From Apiospora phragmitis (Eukaryota > Ascomycota > Sordariomycetes > Amphisphaeriales > Apiosporaceae): 64,000 bases of DNA. The stretch covers positions 558,001 through 622,000 of the forward strand of contig JAQQWL010000015.1 of the NCBI GenBank assembly GCA_038363925.1, written 5' to 3'. The notes under the pieces are model-generated. The model was given only the letters and a program-made list of their open reading frames with translations, made no database searches and was not told the origin of the DNA. Positions 48,374 through 58,925 of the stretch are shown here, one piece after another (the first letter of the stretch is position 1; each line of letters begins with the position of its first letter). A program made the translations under genes and the position numbers.

Positions 48374-51132
48374 TATTATAATAAACTTATTACAGTATTT
48401 TCGTAAAACGTAATTAATTATTACTTAAAAGTTAGTTAATGCGTTAATTAAATTAAATAGTATAGCTTAATATTCGAAATGCTCGTATTTAATTCGAAAC
48501 GCGGTCTTTTATTCCTCTCTTTTTTTAATACGAATTAAGTTATATACGTTAAAGAGATTAAGTATTATAAAGATCTTAGCGTATAATAGTTTATTCTATA
48601 AATCGCTAATTAAGGGTAAGGGGTACCGGTTTTTAATAATAATTTCGTTAAGCTTTTAGTAATCGATATATATACGCCACTTAGGTTTCTCGTTTTTACT
48701 TTTCTTCGAGACGAAGAGTATAAAGAAGCCTGCTAGTAATATAAATAGTTATATAACTCTTTTTTAAGGTTCTCTATAATATATTCTTTTAAGGCTTTTT
48801 TATAGCCTTAATTTAATTTATAGATTAATATAAAGGGTGGTTCCTTTCCTTTTTTTAACGGTATTTCATAATCTTATTATATATAAAGCGATAACTTATC
48901 TTTTAGTTTTTTATTAAAAAAGGTTTTAAATTACCGATACTTTTTTAATATAGTTATTATAACTTTTAGCTTAAGCTTTTTAATAATAACGTATATTTTT
49001 AAAACTTTAAATTTATTAAAGGGTCGCTTTTTAAACCGTTACCTTTCGGTTAAACCTCTTCTTAATATATTTTATTAAAATTAGCCTGTTTTTTAATTAA
49101 TTTTAAAATTATTTACCCGTAATTAAGGTATTTTTAAAATTATATTATATTTTACGACGTCCGTAATATTATACGTAATTTATTTATAACGTTTTTTAAT
49201 ATTAATTAAAAAGGTTATAACTTTTTTTCATACGTTTTTATTATTATACGTTATAAATTTTTTATTAATAACTCTAAGTCGGTATAAAACGTTTTTTTTA
49301 AGGTTAAGTTATTAATAATTCGTAATAAAATATAATTACTTTACGCTTCGTTATTTAATAACGCTCGGATAATAACTTTTTTTATTTCGATTATTAATAC
49401 GATATAATCGTGGATATCCTAGTTATTCGTTATTAAATATAGGGATCTATTATGTCTCGTTGGGTATCGTTTTTTTATAACCGGCGGGAGTCGTTTCCCG
49501 ACTATCGTGGTAGGTTTCGTTCGTCGGCTATTCGTTAGTAGTAACGGATTTACGCGTACGGTGTTTCGTAATCGTAAGGTAGTAATAATGTTTAAGATCT
49601 TATTATTATAGCAGGTTTTTTAATTTAAGAGTTTTAAGTATTTTAAAGGCGCTATACGTCCGCTTTAAGCGCTCGGTAGGTTTATAATTTTTTCTATACG
49701 TATTATAAGTATTTATTATTAATATAACTTTCTTAATCTTATCCTTTTAAGTAATATTCTCGGGATTATTATAAGGTCTTTTTAATTAATAAGTAAGCTT
49801 AGCGGGGGTTAAGTATAATTGTTTTAATTTTCTCGATAAAGTGGTCGAAGTATAGTTATTTAATTAAGTATTTATTAATCTTTTTAAAGAATTATTCCTC
49901 CTCGACTCGAGCTTTTTTATTAATTGCTCGGTGTAACCGTTATAAATATAACCGATTTAAGCGAATAAAAAGTAGTTATTATATATTAACGAAGTTTTAA
50001 AATTATTATTAATAGCGTAGTTTTTTTTACCTTTTATTCGAGTTTATATATAATAAGTACTTACCGTAGCTTTCGTAATCGGGAAGTGCGACTCCGGGGA
50101 TCGCTAGCTATCCGTCGGTATCTAGGTTTCGGAACTTCGCTACTTCTATGGCGAGTTTTAACGTAGGTAGTTTAATAAGCTATCTAAGGTCGTCTAGTCG
50201 TTACTCGTCGCGGACTAGGCGGTTTTTTAAGCCTTTATTTCTATTACTACCCTTGCTACTTTCTTTATTATAGTTAGGCTATCGTTATACCATCGCGAGG
50301 GTGCGCGTAATACCTTGCCGTCTAGGGGCTTTAAGGAACCATCCCGTCCCTTCCTTATCTGCTAAGTGGTCGTGGTAACCATCGTCGTAACAGGCTATCT
50401 AGGGCAGGCTACCGTAGGGGACGTTTAACGTGCCGTTAGCACTGCTTCCTTTACTAGTTATAAGGGTTGGTCGACCGCTGGTGGCGTTAATTTATCGTCC
50501 ATTTAGGATTTTTTTAAAATCTTTTTTCGAGGATTAGCAGTTTCGGGCAAAATATCCCTATTTTTAACAGTTATAATAAGTAACGTTCTACTTTTTATCG
50601 TGCTTATTATATTTAATAACGTTGAGATTTATAGGTCCGCTATAATAGCTATACGTTGTGCTATTCTTTAACGGCATGTTATTATAATAACGTAGTTATT
50701 TTATATTAATTTAAGCTCGACTAGTTTACTGTTATTATTCGCCCTGCTTTTCGCGGCGTCGTTTATATATACGGGTATCGATCTTAATAGTGAGCTTTAT
50801 ATACGAAAAGAAATTATTAGGGGTATTAAGCCGGCTAAGTTTATTCTTAACGTTTTTTTTAATGCTCGATAATATATTATAATTTTTATAGCTTTAGTAT
50901 AGTTTAGTCGAGCTATAATACGCCGGAATTCGGCGGTATAAGAGGCGGTTAATCCTTTTTATTTAAGAGTTTTTAATTCTTTTTCTACTTATCGCTTTTC
51001 GTCGAGGTTTTAAAAAAGCGATTTAAAAGCTTATTTAAAGTTATCGTAGCTTTTAAAAATTCGTTATACCTCGGCGCAGTAAAGCTTAACTTATTAATCG
51101 TTTTTTATTAATTCGTTTAAGTAAGGCTTGAA

Positions 51133-51769
51133 TATAACGAAGGTTATCCGGGTTTTAAAAGAAACCTAGTAAGACGTACTGGGGTTTATATTAATAATAC
51201 GAGAGAGTATTTAAGCGTGCGATAAAAGTCGCTTTTATCGATATAATAGGTAATAGCTCGTAAAAATGAAGATAACTAAGGTGCGTAAACGTTTAAAGGT
51301 ATTTATAATAGTTTTATTAAAGTTATTTATTTTATTAATAAGTTAAGATTAATATTTAAATTAATTATTAAAATAAAAAATGTTTATATAAAATATATAG
51401 GAAATATTTATCGTTTATATATTTAATTTCTTCTTTTATTAATCCGTTAAATCACTTGGCTTACCCTCATATTTTAGTGATCCGGGTAATCCCCTTGTTA
51501 ATAGGATCACCGGCTCACTTCGTCGTCCCTAGTGATCCTCGTGATCCCTTACGTGACGTTATTTTTGCTATTTTTTCGGGTCGTATCTAACCTGCTGTTA
51601 TTTGGGATACCGTCGTTATGATCGCCGTGCACTTTTATAGTATAGGTGCGTTCATATTAGTGTAGCTAGTAGTGCGGTCGGTAGCCGTAATATCGTAGCC
51701 TAGGCGGGGTATCGTAAATCCGGCCCGGTGATGTGGGTCTTGGCCGCATAATTAGGTCAGGTCGTAACA
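51133..51769 (-). mobile_element. Solo gypsy LTR inside the outer element
   Basis: Flanked by TTGAA (51128-51132) and TTAAA (51770-51774), a 5-bp duplication differing by one G-to-A transition of RIP type. It separates two parts of the outer element's gag region. Confidence 0.82.
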
Positions 51770-52296
51770 TTAAACTAGGCGAGTGTTTTATTTTTAAAAA
51801 ACGAGGCGGCGTGGATAACTCGCTAAGTAGTATCCTAGAACATCCTTTCGTAAAACCGCTAGTAAGCCTTAACTTAGATAAGGAATCCGCGGAGGTTCCC
51901 GCTTATCCCGTTAAAGGCTGTTAGGGTATTAATTTTTATACCTCCCTTAAGAGTAAAAGGGGTCTAGATGATATTAACGGCGGTATAAAAGAGATATACT
52001 TTTTCGCATAACTCGTCGATATTTAGTGTTTATTTTAAGGTATTCTTAACGAGGAGTTCGTTACGTTTTTTTTTGAGTTTAATATAATAATATTAATAGT
52101 TCGCGCTTTTTTATTTTAGTTTTTTAATTCGTGTCGCTAACTTTTATAGCGAGGTTTTAATAAGAGGTGTTTATAATGGTAATAAAAGCCCTTTTATAGC
52201 GAGGGGTATTATTAAGTTTAAGCTTAATTATAGTTTTTATAAGTATTATTATTTAAAAGTTTAAATAATAATTCGTAAAAATAAAAGTAATTAAAA

Positions 52297-52896
52297 TATA
52301 ACGAATATTATTTAAGTTTTAAAAAAAACTTAATAAAAAAGTGTTTAAACGTGCGATAAAAATCCGATTTTATCGATATAATATATAATAGCCGTAGAAA
52401 TAAAGATAAGTAAAATGCGTAGATTTAAAAGTATTTATAATAGAGTTATTAAAGCTATTTATTTTATTAATAAATTAAATTAATACTTAAATTAATTATT
52501 AAAATAAAAAGTATTTATATAAAATATATAAGGAATATTTATTATTATATATCTTATTTTTTTCTTTATTAATCCGTTAGATTACTCGTTAGCTTATAAT
52601 AATCTTATTATTAGCTTACAGTGATCTATTCTAGTTAGCTCACTCTAAGCGTTATACTCTCGCTGCCCCCGTAGCGAGTTACGTAATTCGTCGCCTTCTT
52701 CGCTTAATCGTATTCGTCTCATCGCCGTGCGGGCGGATGCCGTTTTAACGGTCGTACGCTATTAGATTTTAGCTAAGTTTATATTAATATAGCTAGCGGT
52801 GCGGTCAGTAACTATGATATTATAGCCGGGGCGGGGTATCGTAGTTCCGTACCGGTAGGTAGGGTCTTAGCCGCATAATTAGGTCGGGTTGTAATA
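52297..52896 (-). repeat. 5' LTR of the outer gypsy element
   Basis: 600 bp, same family as 34566-35196, followed by the TAGCG target duplication at 52897-52901. Confidence 0.85.
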
Positions 52897-53714
52897 TAGC
52901 GGCGGGAGGGCTACTTTATTATAGCCTATATACTTTAGAGTAGTAATCTATTCCTTTTTTTCGACGTCTTTTTTAAAGGTTAAATAGTTAATAGTTTCGG
53001 CAACTATTTAATAGTTATCGCTAACGCCTTAGCCGATACTTATTTTATTAATATTATAAAAGCGTTTAAAAGAGATATTAGCTAGTTTTAAAGTATTAAA
53101 TTTATTAAAAAATATATTAATATTTATTATTATAACTTTATTAATTCGGTTATAATTAATTATTTTCGACTTTATAATTTAAGCGAATTCGTTTTTAATT
53201 AAAAAACGAGTATATTATTATTATTTTAAAGTATAAGAGGCCTTAAAGGCGTTTAATATTCGTTAAGCTATAAACTTAAACTTAATTAATATTAATATAT
53301 AATTTAATTAACGGCTTAATATATTAATTCGAGTTTTAAAAGTAGTAATAAAACCTGCTATTTTTTATTAAACTTATTTTTAATAATTATACTAGCGAGA
53401 CGGCGTTAAATATATAATTAAAGGGTTAATTATTTACGAGCGGATTCGCGAGTAGTTACTTTAAGTTTTACGTTATATATAATAGCTTATATACGCTTTT
53501 AAATATTAAACGAAGATATTATTATAAAGAGTAGAAATAAAAGAAAATAATAAGGGTATTAATTACTTTAAAAAATAAAAGGTAATAATTAAATTAAAGA
53601 GTTTTCTAGTTAAGATGTATAGTAAAAAGACGCGTTCGTGGGGTAAAACGCGGTGGCCCGTGACGGGGTGCTTTAGCTTAGTATAAATCTCTCTCAGCCT
53701 TCCTAGGACCAAAA
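52897..53714. other. RIP-mutated remnant at the island's right edge
   Basis: Continues the unclassified DNA left of the outer gypsy element. Reads as a degraded ORF-like stretch on the plus strand near 52,960-53,500 that I cannot assign. Composition returns to normal between about 53,620 and 53,700, just where recognisable coding sequence of the next gene begins. Confidence 0.4.
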
Positions 53715-55214
53715 GTGTCCTTTCCAAATACCACTGCCTACGCCAGATCCATAGCATCGTATTGGTCGGCACAGGAGCAAACAATATATCCAGCGTGCAT
53801 CTTAGGCGCCTCATCGGCCCATGATGTCGCGACAGCGCTCAAGATTCTTGATCCTAGCGCCTACAAGTTCGCCACTCGTGGTGGCGTGCATGGTGCCCTG
53901 AGAGGTATTGCAAACATCCAAGATGGTGTGACAATTGACTTGAGGGGTTTGAATTATATCATACCCTTTGCGGGGAACAGGCTGGTCTCCGTCGGAGGCG
54001 GACAGACGATAGGTACCGTCTATGCCGCACTCCACAACCTCGGTATTACGATTTCCGGTGGGCGATCCTACGATGTTGGGGTGGGGGGCTCGACGCTGGG
54101 CAATGGGTGGCAATGGATGTCGAACGAGGCCGGCTTCGGCTGTGACAATGTCGCTGAGTACGAAGTCGTGCTCTCCAACGGCACCATTGTCATAGCTAAC
54201 CGGTACACGAATGCCAAACTTTGGAAATCGCTAAAAGGAGGTGGTAACAACTTCGGCATTGTTACCAGCTTCGTATTCCGGACTATGCCTATGGCGCGGA
54301 TTTGGACCGAAGACGTCTTATATTCGCTCACGGAAAGTCAAGTGCCACGGCTATTGAGCGCCGCTGCCAACTTTACGAGTGACCCGGAGCCGGACCCGAA
54401 GGCGACTCTATTGTTCACCTTTACTTATAACCCTCTGTTTGGAAATGCATATTACATCCAATGTGTATATACTGCTCCTACTGTGCAGTCGCCGTCTGAA
54501 TTCGATCATCTATTGTCGCTACTCAGGGAACTGGTTAGGGCCACCAACGCGTCCAACACATTGCCAGCATTGTCTTTTGCTTATAACCTGAACACACCAA
54601 GGGGGTTTCAGTACGTCCTATTTTGTTTTTCTCGTCCCGTCTTCCTATGTCCCAAAGACTCCTATCTCGCGGGAGAAATGGCCCGGACTGACGCCGTAGG
54701 TGCATGTGGCAGACAGATCAGCTTTTCCATGACGATCGTGAACGACCCAGCTGCCCTGTTAGAACTACACAAGGTATAAAACGCGAGTATCGCTGCCGTG
54801 TCGGCTGTCTACGGTATAGGATGGACACTGTCGTTCCAGCCGCTCACGAGACTGATGACGGAGGCATCGGCGGCCAGGGGAGGCAACGTGGTCGGCATTG
54901 GTTTGCCGCCTCCGGAAAGGCTTCATGACGTACAGCTGACCGCGGCATTCCTCGGCGCAGCCGACTATGGAAGGGTCAGCAGTGCGGCAGATCAGCTCCT
55001 GGCTGAGTGTATCGCAGCGGTCACGGCGCATGGGGCGTACTGGCCGTGGGTGGAGATGAACCATGCATCCCACATCCAAGACCCCATCTCCACCTATGGA
55101 AAGGAAAACAAGGCATTCGTGTTGGACACTGCCTCGGAATATGACCCGTACGCTGTATTTCAGAATTTGATGCCGGGTGGATGTAAGTTGGAAGCGGGTT
55201 GCGCTAGTCGCTGA
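53715..55214 (+). pseudogene. FAD-linked oxidoreductase, berberine-bridge (BBE) type, 5'-truncated with a nonsense codon
   Basis: Secreted-type flavoprotein oxidase family with covalently bound FAD. Seen: KVSFPNTTAY, FATRGGVHGALRG (family His linking FAD), GGRSYDVGVGG, GFGCDNV (family Cys linking FAD), LWKSLKGGGNNFGIVT and a C-terminal DPYAVFQNLMPGG. Proposed intron 54611-54712. The frame has no ATG start here: position 53715 is GTG, and family-like sequence (LSAFLGPK) continues about 30 nt further upstream before stops appear, so the signal peptide and first exon are lost in the RIP island. An in-frame TAA at 54777-54779 sits where a Trp is plausible (HKV-stop-NASIAAV), as TGG-to-TAA would be made by RIP. 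Frame is otherwise kept to 55214. Confidence 0.8.
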
Positions 55215-55299
55215 ACAAGAACATGACGACCAGGATGATAATGATATGAAAGGGAGGTATCAAAGACCCAAATTGTTTGCGAAGCTCATATTTATTATA

Positions 55300-56914
55300 T
55301 TATCTAGTAATCTTATACCACTCATTCGCAGCCAGAACCACCATTGGCGTATCCGGCCAGCTTTCCAACCCCGTCGCCTGCAGGAGGTCCATTGTGTCCT
55401 TCCTCGGCCGCCAGCCGCCCGTATTATGGAAGATCAAGCGCCTGGCGGCCCGCTCTGTCTCGTCCATATACGCGTACCACCGGTCGCCCCTTGTGCCCAG
55501 GAGCCTCGTACACAATCTCCCAATCCTCCATGTTCATATCCTCCTCGTCGCCCGTCTCGCTATTGGGGGTCTGGACCTGGAAGTGCAGATTCGCGGACCG
55601 AAGCAACGGCATGCACGCCAGCGTGCGGGCCCAAGCCTCGAAGAGCGGCTCCATTGTGTCGTCGCAGGGCACGTTGCGGATGCGTACGTCCCCGATGTCC
55701 TCCAACTTAAAGTAGTACGCATCCTCGGCTCCCCTATCACACGGGTCCATCCCATCGCCCGCGGGATCGTCGTTTGTGAAGACGGGCGGCACGTCCTCGG
55801 GATCCTCGGCGGGGTCGCGCGGTGGCCTCCCGTAGCCGGGCTCACCCTTGGGTAGGAAGTACCAGCACCCAGATGGGGTGATCAACTCGAGCTGGACGTC
55901 AAAGGTTTGCATATCGCGCCATTCTGGCCGGTCGGCTGCGTTCTCCTCCTGGGCTAGTGGTTAGAACAATGCTTCGTCGACGACGCCGCGAACGCCGAAG
56001 CTTGTTAACCGTTGCGACCAAACGCGCAAGGAAGTGCCGAGCACTTCCTATGCCAGCGGATATGTGAGATTAGGCATAGCTATTCTATCATTGATGGCAC
56101 AGTCCTCTATGCGTATATCTAATGTAGCATGAGGTACTTGCTTTGTCTGCTCGGAGTAGTTTACCAAGGCGTCTGCCAGGCTTTTACGATCTTTTCTAAG
56201 GACTCCAGGATATCGCAGTTCAGTCGCGTCCAGAGTAAGATCCAATGCAACGAGGTTGGGCATCCGCGCAGCTATCACCAACTGAATATTTGGATCAGGT
56301 CTGCACTTCCAGGTCCCAAAAGATAGATGGCGCACTGAGTGGAGCATGGGTAACTCGTTCGCTTGAGGCAAAGTGATGCGCGAGCGAAGATGGCGATAAT
56401 CGCCAAGCCCACAGTCTTCATCTTCATCGACTGAATCTTGCTCTTTGGCCGCAGACCAGTGCTCAATGCCACGAAGAGACAGCTGCGAATTCGCTTCACG
56501 CCATTGCAGAATACCCGGGACATCAAATTGCGCAGCGACTGGTTCCGCGGTATGCAGCATGTCAAATAATCGTCGCAGCTGAAAGCCGATTGCTTGGCTC
56601 ACAGCTTCGGTTTCTGCAGGCCGTTCGAAGCGCTGGGCTTTTGCCTCGTCAATGGCGGGGAGGCTGATGGCGAAGGACAGCTGCCGCAGATAGGACAATC
56701 GGTGCCCACGGAGGTATCGTGCACATTGGTCGGGGTCTTCGTTGTTGATTTGCAGACTTCGCCAAGTACGACGTTGAACAGCCTCAAGGAAATACGTGGA
56801 AATGGTGGCGTAGGGCGCCAAGGGTGGCGGTCGCTGGGGCGGCCATTCATAGATTGGGGCCCCGGGTAGAGAGTAGACGATCCTGTCAACAATTTCGAGC
56901 GGTAGGTTCTGCAT
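55300..56914 (-). pseudogene. F-box protein gene with two nonsense codons and one frame break
   Basis: F-box proteins recruit substrates to SCF ubiquitin ligases. The N-terminus LPLEIVDRIVYSLPG is the F-box; the rest is a long variable region (MPNLVALDLTL, SQRLTSFGVRGVVDEALF, TPSGCWYFLP) typical of large fungal F-box families. The frame carries TAG at 56048-56050 and TAA at 55961-55963; the second follows DEALF where family members have Trp. A +1 frame break at 55496-55498 (a CCC run) joins WEIVYEAPG to TRGDRWYAYMD. With that base removed the span is 538 codons including the terminal stop. The two stops look like C-to-T/G-to-A changes (CAG-to-TAG and TGG-to-TAA), consistent with RIP spreading from the island 2 kb away. 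An intron removing the second stop would also remove conserved residues. Confidence 0.72.
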
Positions 56915-57312
56915 TGTGATGAGATGGAATATGAAGATGAGAGGATGGGCTTAATCGAAGGAGAATGCCAACGGCCTTGTTTGAGGTGGGGAGGCTCCCG
57001 CAAACAGGAGTACAGTAGGTATATTGATAGATATGTTTGTTCGGTAGGGTACCTGGTGCAGTAATTCATCATATCTGATCTTGGAAAGTGCAGGAAGTAG
57101 GTGGGCTTAGCGTCCGCTCAGGTGTGACCCTTGCTAAGTATGCACCTACCTCTTAGGTAGGCAAGTACGTCGTAGACAGGCCGTGCTGTAAGGTACGAGC
57201 GAATATACTTACAAACATGTAGGTACTTATGCAATCCCGGCATTAGCGCCTACTACAAGTAGATGTAGATACGGCACATAATAAACCCGGACAAGGCGTG
57301 AAGGACTGCCTG
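56915..57312. other. Intergenic region
   Basis: About 400 bp, probably the F-box promoter. Contains a small inverted repeat CCTACCTCTTAGGTAGG near 57,147-57,163. Coding-like sequence of the next ORF may start slightly before its first ATG, near 57,284. Confidence 0.35.
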
Positions 57313-57710
57313 ATGGCGCTGAAGTACCTGCAGGACGGAACCATCTCGGCGCGGCTGCTGATGCAGAAGAACAGGGTGACGGCCACGCTGCTCCAACTCG
57401 ACATGCAGGTGATCCCGACCCAGATGAACGCGCACCTGGCCGCCGGCCTGGGGCTGTCGGGGCTCTGGACAAGTGGGCCCACAAAAAGGCAATCGGCGCC
57501 CACGCCAAGGTCAAGGCGCACGTCCTCGGCGGGCTCGAGCACCTCAAGGGCGGCTACGTGTCCGACACGGCGCGCGAGAACGCCCAGAGGGGCGTCGCCG
57601 CCGGCAGTGCCGCGGGGCGGGAGACGCTGGACTTAACAGAGAAGATCGAAGAGCTCGACCGCCAGTGGAACCTCTACACCCCAAACAACGAGTGGCACCC
57701 GCCATTTTAA
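57313..57710 (+). pseudogene. Small unknown ORF with a frame break (about 132 aa)
   Basis: I do not recognise the family. The first frame reads MALKYLQDGTISARLLMQKN and continues to AAGLGLSG; after a one-base loss in the GGGG run at 57459-57462 the reading resumes as ALDKWAHKKAIGAHAKVKAH and runs to a TAA at 57708-57710. With one G added the span is 133 codons. Helical, Ala- and Lys-rich, no signal peptide or membrane segment. Codon use is GC-rich like the neighbours. Coding-like sequence may extend upstream of the ATG in a shifted frame, so it could be the tail of a larger, 5'-lost gene. Frame restoration by a single base argues for sequence error as much as decay. Confidence 0.45.
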
Positions 57711-57808
57711 GGGGAGTATTAGATGCATACTTCACCATCAATCAATAAAGTGTATGGATATATCGATTTACATATCCACCTAGTCATACTCAATAAGCAA
57801 CTCCCTAT

Positions 57809-58925
57809 TTACTCCCCCTTATTAAATCGGTCCAGTTGAAAGTCGACAAGGGCAGGATCACTGACGCCTGTCATAATCCTTTTCGTCAAGAGCTCGCCCA
57901 CAATAGCGGCATTGCTGACCCCAGAGTGCATAACAGCAACCGTAAGCCCATCCAACCCCGAATCGCCCAGAATAGGAATCCCATCCTCGGGATCCGGGCG
58001 GGTGCCAATCGTATAGTAATCGTATTCGAGGTCGTCGCCACCGACCAGCACCGCCTTGACCTTATCGAAGAGCTCATCCGCGTCTCCCTGAGGGTTGTCG
58101 CCGGGGTCGCCGCCCGAGTAGTCTGCACCGGCACGTATGCGGCCCTCGTCGATGGTCTGGCGCACGTGCAGCTGGTCCGAGTTGATGACCGTGTTGAGAA
58201 ACTTCTCTGCCACGGGCTTGGTATTGATGAGCATGCCTTGCCGACCGTTGACCGGCAGTGTTATGCCCTCGGTCGCCAGGAGTGGCACGCTGCCCAAACC
58301 GCCGGCAAGAACGACGTGGTCGCCCAGGATCTCTGTGCCGTCCTTGGTGAGGATGCCGGTAACCTTAGTGCTGCCATCTTCTTCGGCAGCGTCGCTCTTG
58401 ACGAAGCCCTCGACGGTGTTGACGATGACGTTGGCGCCCATGTACTCGACGGCGTGGTCGAGCAGCTGCTGGGCGGCGACGCTGGCCTCGAGCGTGCCCT
58501 CGCCGCCGGCGAACAGGCCCCACTCCGGGACATACTCGGCCTCGAAGCCGGGCTCGATCTCGGAGATCTCGGTGCGGTTGACGCGGACGAGGTCGTAGCC
58601 CCAGGCCTCGTGCTCCTTCTCGTACTGCTCCAGCTTGTCGGGCGGCATGCTCCAGGTGACGGAGCCGCCCCAGTGGAGCGGGAGGCCGGGCACCTCGGCG
58701 GCGATCTCGGCCCAGTGCTTCATGGAGCGCACGCGGAAGTCGTAGTAGAACTTCGGGTTGTCGTACGCCGCGTTCACCCACGCGAACGAGTTGGGCGTCG
58801 CCACGCCGCCCGGGTGCTCGGCGACCACCGTCACGTTGGTCTCGTGGGCGAGGTGCCAGGCGAGGGAGGCGCCGACGATGCCGCCGCCGACCACGACGAC
58901 GTTGGAGGGGGGGTTGGAAGGCCAT
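57809..58925 (-). CDS. FAD-dependent oxidoreductase, DAO family (about 371 aa)
   Basis: Flavoenzyme oxidising an amine, amino acid or similar substrate. After the start MAFQPPSN comes the Rossmann dinucleotide-binding motif VVVVGGGIVGASLAW (GxGxxG), then NSFAWVNAAYDNP, GGSVTWSMPP, VLAGGLGSVPLL (second FAD contact) and a C-terminal IGTRPDPEDGIPILGDSG and MHSGVSNAA, the usual order for DAO proteins. The ATG at 58923-58925 is separated from the Rossmann frame by one extra base in a seven-C run (58907-58913 on the plus strand as G); with six C the frame is continuous at 372 codons. A downstream GTG would destroy the first beta strand, so the ATG model is preferred. Confidence 0.88.

Larger units (their letters stand above)
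34566..52896 (-). mobile_element. Outer Ty3/gypsy element (minus strand), host of further insertions
   Basis: Its LTRs are 34566-35196 (3') and 52297-52896 (5'), in the same orientation, with a perfect 5-bp duplication TAGCG at 34561-34565 and 52897-52901. Its internal region is broken by a complete gypsy element (36261-45783) and two solo LTRs (47716-48373, 51133-51769). With these and their duplications removed, about 6,250 bp of internal sequence remain, close to the 6,226 bp of the inner element. Near the 5' LTR (52,220-52,296) it mirrors the start of the inner element's internal region. Coding capacity is lost to RIP. Confidence 0.87.
24009..53714. other. RIP-mutated AT-rich transposon island
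   Basis: About 29.7 kb dominated by A, T and TA steps. CpA and TpG are nearly absent while CpG persists, the classic outcome of repeat-induced point mutation in ascomycetes. No long ORF survives in any frame. Contents are itemised below. Patches near normal composition: 24,930-25,290 (part of a solo LTR), 26,663-27,160 (unique sequence) and parts of the LTRs at about 47,720-48,070 and 51,480-51,770. Confidence 0.93.

Noticed and set aside
51733..51924. 63-codon ORF at 51733-51924
   Set aside because: Spans the end of a solo LTR into the outer element; an accidental open frame.
24009..53714. Centromere or mitochondrial insertion as the cause of the AT-rich block
   Set aside because: The block is explained by identifiable transposons with target duplications and RIP-type mutation; no mitochondrial gene order is seen.
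55930..55975. A 40-nt intron (GTTCGC..CTAAC..CTAG) that would remove the second F-box stop
   Set aside because: It would also delete the conserved RGVVDEALF segment and leaves the other stop at 56048.
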